Translations under genes and position numbers: made by a program
Shown here: one piece after another, positions 8,231 to 15,646 of the stretch
Layout: every line of letters starts with the position of its first letter
How positions within the stretch are numbered: position 1 is the stretch's first letter
Notes under the pieces: generated by a model
The model's database searches: none
Told to the model about the DNA's origin: nothing
Seen by the model: only the letters and a program-made list of their open reading frames with translations
Source of the DNA: a virus
Reading direction: 5' to 3' (one strand)
Length of the DNA stretch: 64,000 nucleotides
IMG/VR virus record: IMGVR_UViG_3300028840_000888
Span: 1-64,000 of that record

Positions 8231-8321
8231 AACCTTGCGGTCATTTTGATACCAATTTAGAAATTGGGTGTCTAAATGGTCTGTTTGGGTATTGACAATA
8301 GCTTAGTTATATGGTAGAATA
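8220..8321 (+). repeat. 102-bp promoter block, copy B
   Basis: Near-perfect direct copy of 3016-3117. Here the first 11 bases are the real 3' end of the methylase-like gene (M-F-stop), while in copy A they are an orphan. The copy includes the palindrome CAATTTAGAAATTG and a full promoter. Confidence 0.9.
8292..8320 (+). promoter_or_regulatory. Sigma70-type promoter P2
   Basis: TTGACA (8292-8297), 17-bp spacer, TAGAAT (8315-8320), same operator-like upstream sequence as P1. Drives the genes from 8362. Confidence 0.8.
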
Positions 8322-8361
8322 AGTATATTAGATTAACAAGTGAAGTTCAAAGGAGAGAGCA

Positions 8362-8622
8362 ATGCAGAAATTATACCGGTTTTCACGTTATCCGATAGTG
8401 GGTGAGTGGATTGTGTTACGCGATGAGGAGAAGCAGGCCGCGATGGCAGCCATCACAGATGAAGAAAAGTTACGCCTTGAAACGATAGGGCATGCAAAAG
8501 TGATCTATAAAATTAACAACATCACATGGTATGCAACCGTCGCAACGGATTTGATGTTTGAAATTATGCGCCAGAATGAAGAGCGTAGGTATAGAGTTGT
8601 CAAAGGAGAAAGCGATGACTAA
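8362..8622 (+). CDS. Hypothetical protein
   Basis: 86 residues, AAAGGAGAGAG before ATG 8362, first gene after promoter P2. Short beta strand and helix pattern, no motif. Overlaps the next ATG (8615) by 8 bases. Confidence 0.7.
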   Translation: MQKLYRFSRYPIVGEWIVLRDEEKQAAMAAITDEEKLRLETIGHAKVIYKINNITWYATVATDLMFEIMRQNEERRYRVVKGESDD

Positions 8623-9817
8623 AGTACAAGACGTACAGGAGCAATTAGGCATCCCCGTGTCAAGCGTGGAACTTGACATCCGGGGTCTGTTGAGCAAAGG
8701 CCTGCTGATCACCGTGAGTGTACACGGGGCCACGATGATGAGCCGGGGTCTGAACTTGGCTCACTTGGGGATGAGCAAGAAAACAGTGGGCGAGAAGATC
8801 AAGGCCGGACGTGAGGCCATTGATCAGCTTGCCGACCGTGCCCTCAATTCCTGGTCAACGCAGTGTCGCCACTGTGTTGACAAGTATGCCCTGCGACTTG
8901 ATAGCATCGACAAACTGACGGCCTCCAATTCCTGGCGGCTGTTGCTGTTTGATGCCTATGACGATTTCAAGGCGCGGTGGGAGGAGTTGCAGGTCAAGCG
9001 TGAGGCAATCATTGAAGACATCCTCTTTCGCTATGATGACATCATCGTGGTGAATAGGGAGTTCTGGAAGGGCCTAGCGGAGGAGAACTGGCGCGCACTA
9101 CAGGCGCGTTATCCTGAAGGGTTCGCGCTTTCGGTGGGCGATGAGATGTTTGAGCCGGAAGACGGTGAGAAGTACATCGCCTACGTGGTAAGTAGCGCCC
9201 TGGCCGCAATGCCCACGAAGGATCGGATCAAGGCCGGGATCACGGCGAGCTATCACACCTCTATCCTGTTCACCACCGCTGAAGCAGCCAAAGAGGAAGC
9301 AGAGTACTTGGAGGCGGAAGCAGCCCAGGCCCAGGCGCGTGCAAAGATCGCCCAGGCCAATGACATCACATTCACCAAGAAAGCCCGCCAGGAAGCAATC
9401 ATGCAGGCCGAGCTTGACCGTGCGCGGGAAGCCGTGACAGAAGCGGCATCGCCCATCGAGGAGGCCCTGAGCGCGCTATTCGCGCAACTTGAGGCGGGGT
9501 GCAACTCCCTGCTCAAGGGATACAAGAAGAACGGGAGCTTTCGCGGTCGCAGTCTTGATACTGCCAAAGGTTTTATCGACCTGTGGCGGTATATGGGCGG
9601 ATCAGCCTTGTCGGGCAATGATGACCTGGCGCGACTGATCGAGGAAGTGAAAGCGAAGGCCGAGGGTGTGGCCGGCGCAGAGGGCGAAACTAAGGCCATT
9701 GCAGCCGATGGTGTGGCGGAAAGCCTGGCGCAACTCAAGACGATGGTACGGGATCAGGCGAAGGAAGTGGAACGTAAGAGTAAAGCCGCGACCAGGGCGG
9801 CGATGTTGGAACTATAA
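8615..9817 (+). CDS. DUF3150-like helical protein
   Basis: 400 residues from ATG 8615 (AAAGGAG at good distance). The opening, GLLITVSVHG followed by a leading LG motif and a long helical region with YD..V segments, resembles DUF3150 proteins of phages, which are usually found near AAA ATPases; one follows here at 10150. Residues ~220-300 are alanine and glutamate rich and probably coiled coil. I infer a partner role for the ATPase, but the family assignment is only by pattern. Confidence 0.5.
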   Translation: MTKVQDVQEQLGIPVSSVELDIRGLLSKGLLITVSVHGATMMSRGLNLAHLGMSKKTVGEKIKAGREAIDQLADRALNSWSTQCRHCVDKYALRLDSIDKLTASNSWRLLLFDAYDDFKARWEELQVKREAIIEDILFRYDDIIVVNREFWKGLAEENWRALQARYPEGFALSVGDEMFEPEDGEKYIAYVVSSALAAMPTKDRIKAGITASYHTSILFTTAEAAKEEAEYLEAEAAQAQARAKIAQANDITFTKKARQEAIMQAELDRAREAVTEAASPIEEALSALFAQLEAGCNSLLKGYKKNGSFRGRSLDTAKGFIDLWRYMGGSALSGNDDLARLIEEVKAKAEGVAGAEGETKAIAADGVAESLAQLKTMVRDQAKEVERKSKAATRAAMLEL

Positions 9818-9828
9818 GGAGAAAGATC

Positions 9829-10065
9829 ATGAAAGCAACCGAATTGATCGAGTGCAGGGGCAGGATGTACCACGGAAAGCACCATGCCTTCCGAGACTAT
9901 GGAAGCATCACCGGCAAGGATGCACGCGAGTATGTTCTTGAGGATTCAGACGGCAACACACGTTATGAAACGAGCACAGAATTGATCAGCGCAATGTGTG
10001 AAGTTGCGCCGATTGAACTGTGGACAGTAGATGAAGTGAAATGTTACACATTGCTCAGGCAATAG
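9829..10065 (+). CDS. Hypothetical protein
   Basis: 78 residues, AAGGAGAAAG before ATG 9829. Contains RGRMYHGKHHAFRDYGS, a basic patch rich in histidine, and an acidic C-terminus. It sits between the DUF3150-like gene and the ATPase. No family recognised. Confidence 0.7.
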   Translation: MKATELIECRGRMYHGKHHAFRDYGSITGKDAREYVLEDSDGNTRYETSTELISAMCEVAPIELWTVDEVKCYTLLRQ

Positions 10066-10149
10066 AAAGACAGGGGAAGTCACTGATTGGCTTTATAGAT
10101 TTTCACCAGATGGTTGAGCAACATCATGACAATATTTAAGGAGAAAGCA

Positions 10150-11751
10150 ATGAATAGCAAGCAGACGCAAGCCAAGCTGTACCGGATGATCCGGGCACGC
10201 CAGCCCGTGATCGCGGTGCAGTCTTATGAAACCCAGCGCGTTCTGGATAGCATCATCGGTATCATTGATGCTGATGCGGAGCGCACGGGCGCCCGCAAGG
10301 AGCTTTTTGTGTGGTCAGTTACACAGGGGCTACGGCGCATGGGTACGAAAGCCGGGGAGTTGTATGATATGGATGCACCGAAGAATCCTCCGGCAGTACG
10401 GGCGGAGGACGAAGCCGAGTTGTTACCCATGCTTATAATTGATGAGTATGGCGACGCGGAAGATGAACCGGCGCCCAACTGTATCTTTGTCGTCAAGGAC
10501 CTGCACCCGTTCTTGGGAAATCCGTTAGTCGCCCGCGGCATCCGCGACCTTGCCGAGGTATTGACCGTGCGACGCCAGACCGTGATCATGGTGTCACCAT
10601 CTTTCAATCTTCCGGGAGACCTAAAGAAGGACGTGGCCATGATTGACTTGACGCTACCAGATGCGGCCGAGCTTGACGCCCACATTGACGACTTCTTGTT
10701 CAGGGTGCAATGCGAAAGCGCATTGAATGGCGACAAGACCAGCTTGGTGCAAGCCCTTCAAGGTCTGAGCAAACAAGAGGCCGATGCAGTGCTGGCCTCA
10801 GCGGTGATTGAACATGGTGAGTTGGATAGTCGGGCGATCAAGTTCTGCTTGGAGCAGAAGGCCGGGATCATCCGCGAGTCGGGCGCCCTTGAGTACTACC
10901 CGGCAGATGTATCACAAGCAGACGTTGGCGGCCTGGACATGCTCAAACAGTGGCTTGACAGCGCCGGGCTTTCCAATAGTCCGCAGGCGCGGGAGTTCGG
11001 GATTGAACCGGCGCGGGGCACACTGGTTGTAGGTGTCCCCGGTTGTGGAAAGAGCCTCACCGCGAAGATGGTCAGCGCGATGTGGAACCAGCCCTTGCTG
11101 CGCCTTGACGTGGGGGCGCTGTTCGGTAGCCTGGTCGGGGAGAGTGAGGAGCAGGCACGTAACGCTCTCAAGATCGCGTCAGCGGTGGCCCCGTGCATCC
11201 TCTGGATTGACGAGATCGAGAAGGCCCTGGGATCAGGCGGCGGTGAGTCGGATGGTGGCACCAGCAAGCGGGTACTTGGCACCATCCTCACGTGGATGGA
11301 GGAGCAGGGAAACGGTGTCTTCATTTTTGCCACTGCCAATGACATCACCAGTCTACGCCCGGAGTTGGTACGCCGCTTCTCGGAGGTCTTCTTTGTTGAC
11401 CTTCCCGGCGAAGCAGAGCGCGAGGAGATACTATCTATTCATATTATGAAGGTAAATCGAAAGCCGGACGACTTCGACCTTAGCGCGGTAGTCAAGGCGA
11501 CAAACGACTTCACCGGGGCGGAGCTTGAGAAGGTCGTGCAAGCGGCCCTGTGGGCAGCCTTCAAGGAAGACCGCGAGGTCAACACCGCCGACCTGCTGCA
11601 AGCAGCGGGTGACACGGTTCCCTTGAGCGTCACGATGGCCGATGGGATCAAGACCATGCGCGCCTGGTCAAACAAAGCCAAACCTGCCAGCAGCAAGCAA
11701 GAGACTGGGCGTAAGGCTAAGACATCACGCGGGCTGGCTTTGGAACTGTAG
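10150..11751 (+). CDS. AAA ATPase, Ycf46 type
   Basis: 533 residues from ATG 10150 (AAGGAGAAAG upstream). Residues 1-250 are the helical N-terminal region seen in Ycf46 proteins, with a QPVIAVQSYE opening. The AAA module has Walker A GVPGCGKSLTAK (residues 295-306, Lys301), Walker B ILWIDEIEK (Asp354, Glu355), sensor-1 FATAND and an arginine finger region ELVRRFSE. In cyanobacteria and plastids Ycf46 is an AAA protein of poorly known function. Here it is followed by DUF1257 and DUF2997-like genes after a promoter, the gene set found together in many bacteria. Likely a remodelling ATPase acting on partner proteins. Confidence 0.88.
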   Translation: MNSKQTQAKLYRMIRARQPVIAVQSYETQRVLDSIIGIIDADAERTGARKELFVWSVTQGLRRMGTKAGELYDMDAPKNPPAVRAEDEAELLPMLIIDEYGDAEDEPAPNCIFVVKDLHPFLGNPLVARGIRDLAEVLTVRRQTVIMVSPSFNLPGDLKKDVAMIDLTLPDAAELDAHIDDFLFRVQCESALNGDKTSLVQALQGLSKQEADAVLASAVIEHGELDSRAIKFCLEQKAGIIRESGALEYYPADVSQADVGGLDMLKQWLDSAGLSNSPQAREFGIEPARGTLVVGVPGCGKSLTAKMVSAMWNQPLLRLDVGALFGSLVGESEEQARNALKIASAVAPCILWIDEIEKALGSGGGESDGGTSKRVLGTILTWMEEQGNGVFIFATANDITSLRPELVRRFSEVFFVDLPGEAEREEILSIHIMKVNRKPDDFDLSAVVKATNDFTGAELEKVVQAALWAAFKEDREVNTADLLQAAGDTVPLSVTMADGIKTMRAWSNKAKPASSKQETGRKAKTSRGLALEL

Positions 11752-11838
11752 CCTTGCGGTCATTTTTGGCCAATTTCCGAAATTGACTGTCTAAACCAGG
11801 AAATTGGCCCTTGTAATTGCTAAATTATGTGATATAAT
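11752..11838 (+). promoter_or_regulatory. Promoter block with promoter P4
   Basis: CCTTGCGGTCATTTT (11752-11766), a palindromic pair CAATTT/GAAATTG, a TGTCTAAA box, then TTGTAA (11811-11816), 16-bp spacer, TATAAT (11833-11838). Weaker -35 than P1-P3. It separates the ATPase gene from its DUF1257 partner, which allows them to be expressed separately. Confidence 0.7.
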
Positions 11839-11871
11839 AAGTTAAGTAAGTGAAGGTACAGGAGGAAAGTC

Positions 11872-12342
11872 ATGAGCAAATATAAAAATTATACAAGCGT
11901 CATCAAGGATGTCGAACTCTTTAAGGCCGTCCTTGATGACCTGGGTATCCTGTATGAGGAGGGCGACAACATGCCCTTATACGGCTATCTGGGAAAACAG
12001 CGCCAGGAGCACGCTGACCTGGTGATCCGACGGCGCCACGTGAGCCGGGGAGCCAATGACATCGGGTGGAAGCACACCGAAGACGGCTATGTTGCTATCG
12101 TCAGCGACTTCGACCGTGGGCAGATTGAGGACAAGACAACTCGCCAGCACCTCATCTTGTGCAAGGCCATGCAGGAGTATAGCCGTCGGGATGTTCGGCG
12201 CAGGTATGAGGAGAAGGGATACAGAATTGTTAATGAGCGACGTGTCGGGGATCGTATTGAATTTGAGGTTGAGCCGACGCGCCGGGTACGAGTAGCACGC
12301 ACGCAAGTTGAACGCCAGGCGCGCGTAAGGGTGCGGAGGTAA
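11872..12342 (+). CDS. DUF1257 (Ycf35-like) protein
   Basis: 156 residues, AGGAGGAAAG before ATG 11872. The opening SVIKDVELFKAVLDDLG with a later DIGW and EDGYVAIVSD, then a helix QEYSRRDVRRRYEEKG, matches the DUF1257/Ycf35 pattern (an N-terminal alpha-beta unit, a YDIGF-like strand, and a tyrosine-rich helix followed by two strands). The last ~25 residues are very arginine-rich, an extension that could bind nucleic acid. Family function is unknown; it travels with Ycf46 ATPases and DUF2997. Confidence 0.75.
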   Translation: MSKYKNYTSVIKDVELFKAVLDDLGILYEEGDNMPLYGYLGKQRQEHADLVIRRRHVSRGANDIGWKHTEDGYVAIVSDFDRGQIEDKTTRQHLILCKAMQEYSRRDVRRRYEEKGYRIVNERRVGDRIEFEVEPTRRVRVARTQVERQARVRVRR

Positions 12343-12345
12343 GTC

Positions 12346-12543
12346 ATGGAAAAGATCATTATCATTATTGAAGCAGACGGCGAGGTAAAGACGCATGTTG
12401 AGGGAGTAGAAGGCCCGGCATGTGAGGCACACCTGGCTCCGCTTGATGGGTTCGGAGAAGTGCGCGAGGAAGGTCACACCGACGACTGGGAGAAGACACA
12501 GCGGCGCGTGGTGAGTGTGCGCCGGGAGGTGAGGGCACGATGA
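12346..12543 (+). CDS. DUF2997-like small protein
   Basis: 65 residues starting four bases after the DUF1257 stop. The start, KIIIIIEADGEVKTHVEGVEG with a following PACE, matches the DUF2997 signature (a beta hairpin I.I...G.V...V.G..G..C). This conserved Cys and the position directly after DUF1257 both support the call. The C-terminal 20 residues are basic. Confidence 0.72.
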   Translation: MEKIIIIIEADGEVKTHVEGVEGPACEAHLAPLDGFGEVREEGHTDDWEKTQRRVVSVRREVRAR

Positions 12544-12806
12544 GAGAGGCAACTGAGCAGGTGTTGAAATTAAAGGTCGTGGAGTACATTGATGTCGCAG
12601 ATCGCAAGGCGCACAAATTATACCAGGATTATCGCGCCACGTGGCGTGAGGTGGAAGAGTTGCGCCGGATCATGTCAGGCGTCCTAGACATTGACGCCGA
12701 CCTCGGCGGTGATGGCGTGGAGATCCGTGAAGGCATTGCCGCAATCCTGGAAGACGAAAACCTGATTGAGTTGATCTTCCCGGAGAAAGGCAAGCATGGC
12801 GCGTGA
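12540..12806 (+). CDS. Hypothetical helical protein
   Basis: 88 residues; ATG 12540 overlaps the previous stop (ATGA). Charged helix (KAHKLYQDYRATWREVEELRRI) followed by an acidic region. Overlaps the next gene by 11 bases, so it belongs to the same operon as DUF1257/DUF2997. No family recognised. Confidence 0.7.
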   Translation: MREATEQVLKLKVVEYIDVADRKAHKLYQDYRATWREVEELRRIMSGVLDIDADLGGDGVEIREGIAAILEDENLIELIFPEKGKHGA

Positions 12807-13185
12807 TCGGGCTAAAGACTGGGCGCGTATCTGGCAACAGTTCGCGCCCAAGTCGCTCAAGCGCCTTGAAGTACGCCATACAGAGAGTGGCGGTGAGTTG
12901 CAGTTTGCCCGCCAGGAGCTTGGCCGGCGCTGGCGCTTCGACTGGGCCATGCCATCCGTCAAGGTTGCGGTCGAGATTGATGGCGGGAAGCGCATTGCGA
13001 AGTACCTGCCACACAAGCGTCGGTGCGTGGTGGTTGGCCGCCACAACCTTGAAGGCGACATGGAGAAGATGAACGCAGCGGCGATGTTGGGGTGGACGGT
13101 CTTGCACTTCACGCCGCAGATGCTCAAGCGAGATCCGCTTGGGTGTGTCGCAATAGTGGCAGAAACTATAAGGAGGAAGACGTGA
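12796..13185 (+). CDS. DUF559/VSR-like PD-(D/E)XK endonuclease
   Basis: 129 residues, start ATG 12796 with GGAGAAAGG upstream. WRFDWAMPSVKVAVEIDGG (residues ~50-68) is the nuclease core: strand, Asp53, then the E-x-D region; KMNAAAMLGWTVLHFTPQML is the matching C-terminal helix-strand of DUF559/VSR-like phage nucleases. These are thought to act as Holliday-junction or mismatch-type endonucleases. Likely a recombination or packaging-intermediate resolvase; exact substrate unknown. Confidence 0.75.
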   Translation: MARDRAKDWARIWQQFAPKSLKRLEVRHTESGGELQFARQELGRRWRFDWAMPSVKVAVEIDGGKRIAKYLPHKRRCVVVGRHNLEGDMEKMNAAAMLGWTVLHFTPQMLKRDPLGCVAIVAETIRRKT

Positions 13186-13574
13186 GCAACTATGAAGGAA
13201 ATGAGAAGGTACTAAAAGCCGTGCTCGCAATGATCAAGCAGCGCGGCCCAATTTCAAGCGGGCTGATTGGATTTCATGCAGAAAACGAGTGCGGGCTTGT
13301 GCTATTCAATGAGGACATTGAGGCGGCTATTGATGCCCTGCGGATGCAGGGCCATTGCATCATTGAAGTGGAAGGCGGCCTCAAGATCACGAGTGATGCC
13401 GTCGAGTTTGAGAAGTGGCGGGATGAGGTGCTATTGCCAAAGGTTGAGCATACCCGCGATATGCTGGCGAAGATGTCAAGCAGATTGCGCGGTTATATAC
13501 ATGTTCGTGACATCATGATCATGGAAAGGGGAACGCGAGCCGTGCATTTGCATTGTAAGGAGGTGATTGCATAA
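13182..13574 (+). CDS. Hypothetical protein, possible winged helix
   Basis: 130 residues from GTG 13182 with AGGAGGAAGA upstream and stop-start overlap (GTGA) with the nuclease gene. Residues 5-65 (LKAVLAMIKQRGPISSGLIGFHA... IEAAIDALRMQGHCIIEVEGG) have the helix-helix-wing layout of winged-helix DNA-binding proteins. The C-terminal half is helical and basic. No closer family recognised. Confidence 0.62.
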   Translation: MSNYEGNEKVLKAVLAMIKQRGPISSGLIGFHAENECGLVLFNEDIEAAIDALRMQGHCIIEVEGGLKITSDAVEFEKWRDEVLLPKVEHTRDMLAKMSSRLRGYIHVRDIMIMERGTRAVHLHCKEVIA

Positions 13575-13707
13575 GGCGTAGATAAACAATGGGCAGGTAG
13601 AGGATGTGCAGATAGTTTTGTAAAAGGAGAATCCTCCACGCCGACCGCGCACAGTGGAAAAAGCTGCCGCAACAATTCTACAAAGGCGATACTGTTTCAA
13701 TTACATA
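13575..13707 (+). other. Intergenic stretch with possible gene remnant
   Basis: A 25-codon open frame 13631-13708 reads like protein (ADRAQWKKLPQQFYKGD) directly behind TAAAAGGAG, but begins without ATG, GTG or TTG. It could be the remnant of a small gene, or use a rare start such as ATC. Low confidence either way. Confidence 0.25.
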
Positions 13708-13740
13708 GGCCGCATGGCAAGAAGTCATGCGGCCATTTTT
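13708..13740 (+). terminator. Rho-independent terminator
   Basis: GGCCGCATG (13708-13716), nine-base loop, CATGCGGCC (13726-13734), then ATTTTT. It ends only 14 bases before the next ATG, so it may work as an attenuator for the PP-loop gene rather than a full stop. Confidence 0.75.
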
Positions 13741-13753
13741 CAAAAGGAGAACG

Positions 13754-14815
13754 ATGAACATACAAGACTACGACTATTATGCCCTCGGCGTTAGCGGTGG
13801 CAAGGACTCAACCGCTCTCCTGCTGTGGTACAAATACATGTCTGGGCTACCAATGTCTAAGCTACGCCTTACCACAGCAGATACAGGTAATGAGGATTTG
13901 TTGACCTACGCCTACATTGATATGTTGCGCGACGAAATCGCGCCTATTGAGCGTCTGCAGCCGATGTGTGGGCGTGTTGGCGAGCGAGTGCCGTGTGATT
14001 TCAGCAGCCTGGCAGTATGGAAAAAGCGATTCCCGTCGCGGCGTGCGCGATTCTGTACGCAATGGCTAAAGGTTATTCCGTCGCGTGAGTATGTGGCCGG
14101 GCTAATGCACGAGGGGTCAAGTGTTCATACTGTGCAGGTGGGTGATTTCGACATCACCACAACCGGCCCCATGAAGCATGTCCTTGTGCTTTCCGGCGTT
14201 CGCTGGGAAGAGGGTCGCGCCAGTAATACACGCGGCGAGCGCGCCAGCTTTGAGTTTGACGACGGGTGGATGACGGACGTATACCGCCCTGTCATTGATT
14301 GGGACATCGACGATGTGTGGGCGATTGCCAGCGAGTATCTGAGCTTGGAGCGTGTGGCGCAGATCATACAAGATGACCCGCTGCTCTCAGAACAACATAA
14401 GCGCGATTTGATAGCTAGGCAAGCGGCGCACGGCATCCCGCGCAATCCGCTGTATGACATGGGAGCGCGGCGGGTTGGGTGTTTCCCATGCGTCAACTCT
14501 GTAAAGAGGGAGGTGCGCGCAATGGCGAAGTATCGCCCGCAGCGAATAGACGAGATAGAGCGGATGGAGTGCGATGTCAGCGCCGTGTCATCCGTGGAGT
14601 ACTCCTCGTTTTTCCACCGTAACACTGTACCGATAGCGCATCGCTCAAAAAACATTACCACGAAAGAGGGCGAAAAAATGCGCGTGGCTACAATAATAGA
14701 CATTGTGCTATGGTCAAAGACTCGCGCATTTAATCCTAATCAATTTGATTTCGACCCCGATTTCATGGAACCGCCTAGCGTTTCTGCATGTGATATTGGC
14801 GGAATGTGCGAGTAA
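13754..14815 (+). CDS. PP-loop ATPase, PAPS reductase family
   Basis: 353 residues from ATG 13754 (AAAAGGAGAACG upstream). The PP-loop SGGKDST is at residues 14-20, followed by the TTADTGNE strand. A paired GCFPC cysteine motif near residue 245 and PLYDMGARRVG are typical of phage-encoded members of the phosphoadenosine-phosphosulfate reductase/DndC-like family. They activate a substrate by adenylation, often for sulfur transfer. The exact reaction cannot be told: it may be nucleic-acid or tRNA thiolation rather than sulfate reduction. The phage also encodes a PAPS-type sulfotransferase at 22845. Confidence 0.82.
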   Translation: MNIQDYDYYALGVSGGKDSTALLLWYKYMSGLPMSKLRLTTADTGNEDLLTYAYIDMLRDEIAPIERLQPMCGRVGERVPCDFSSLAVWKKRFPSRRARFCTQWLKVIPSREYVAGLMHEGSSVHTVQVGDFDITTTGPMKHVLVLSGVRWEEGRASNTRGERASFEFDDGWMTDVYRPVIDWDIDDVWAIASEYLSLERVAQIIQDDPLLSEQHKRDLIARQAAHGIPRNPLYDMGARRVGCFPCVNSVKREVRAMAKYRPQRIDEIERMECDVSAVSSVEYSSFFHRNTVPIAHRSKNITTKEGEKMRVATIIDIVLWSKTRAFNPNQFDFDPDFMEPPSVSACDIGGMCE

Positions 14816-14846
14816 TGTTGCTGTATACGCCTAAGAATTGACTTGG

Positions 14847-14864
14847 GCAATGATTTTACATTGC
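14847..14864. terminator. Small bidirectional hairpin between convergent operons
   Basis: GCAATG-ATTTTA-CATTGC followed by TAATTTATT. It lies between the end of the early operon and the end of the late operon. The stem is only 6 bp, so efficiency is uncertain. Confidence 0.5.
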
Positions 14865-14871
14865 TAATTTA

Positions 14872-15636
14872 TTAGCTGGTAGCCCTGGCCGCATCCGCTA
14901 TCACCTGCACGGTTCCACGCGATAGCTGGTTCACATCACCGGCAGCAATCTCCTGCAACTCATAAGCCATGCCACCCTGGATGGCAAGCTCAGCGGTGGC
15001 ACGGGCGGCAATCTCTATCGTTACGGTTCCTGCGCCTACATTGACGGCAAAGGTAACATCGCCGGGATTGGCCGCCGCTGCGCCATTGAGGTAGAGCAGG
15101 CCGGTGGTAGTATCCGCGAATAGGATCGCCTGCGCGTCCGTATCTTCCTCCACGTCATCCTTGATGGCGAATTGGATTTTGGTGTACCCGGCAGTGATGG
15201 TGCGTCCGGTGAAGCTAATCGTCGTAGTTGCGCCACGTACTATCTGGATATCGTCACCGTCTAGGGCCTCTGAAATAGTGCAGCCGCCGGCGCAATCCCA
15301 CACGTCGCACAGATCCGCCGCTGCCAGCAGGTCGTCAATGTCCTGCTCTACAGTTTGCAGGCTCCACAGTTGATCATCCCACTCGGCGCCAGCCACATCA
15401 CGGAAAAGTACGGCCACGCGATCCGCGTTCATTTCGGCGGCTGTAAGGGCCACATGTACCACGCGCCCGGTAGAGGTGGGTAGCGCGGCGATATTGGCAA
15501 GGGCGCCGCCATCCTTGCTTACCTGCACGTCACCTGCGGCTAAGGTCGGCGTGTTCTGGAACTGCGGGCGGTTCGCCTGTGAAGTCAGGGCGGTATCGAA
15601 TGTGTATGCTACGTTCTTCTTGGGTGGTACTGGCAT
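14872..15636 (-). CDS. Tail-fibre-associated structural protein
   Basis: 254 residues from ATG 15636 (AGGAGGGACACC upstream); the longer frame from 15654 has no good site. The N-terminal part (PKKNVAYTF, then TLAAGDVQVSKDGGALANI) is a beta-sandwich domain common in phage tail and receptor-binding proteins. A CDVWDCAGGC segment around residue 107 may form disulfides. It is the last gene of the late operon, next to other fibre genes, so a tail-tip adhesin or fibre component is likely. Confidence 0.72.
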   Translation of the reverse strand: MPVPPKKNVAYTFDTALTSQANRPQFQNTPTLAAGDVQVSKDGGALANIAALPTSTGRVVHVALTAAEMNADRVAVLFRDVAGAEWDDQLWSLQTVEQDIDDLLAAADLCDVWDCAGGCTISEALDGDDIQIVRGATTTISFTGRTITAGYTKIQFAIKDDVEEDTDAQAILFADTTTGLLYLNGAAAANPGDVTFAVNVGAGTVTIEIAARATAELAIQGGMAYELQEIAAGDVNQLSRGTVQVIADAARATS

Positions 15637-15646
15637 GGTGTCCCTC

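Noticed and set aside
9253-9738. Long minus-strand frame of 161 codons
   Set aside because: Opposite to an alanine-rich coding region; serine/alanine-rich translation is typical of an antisense shadow.
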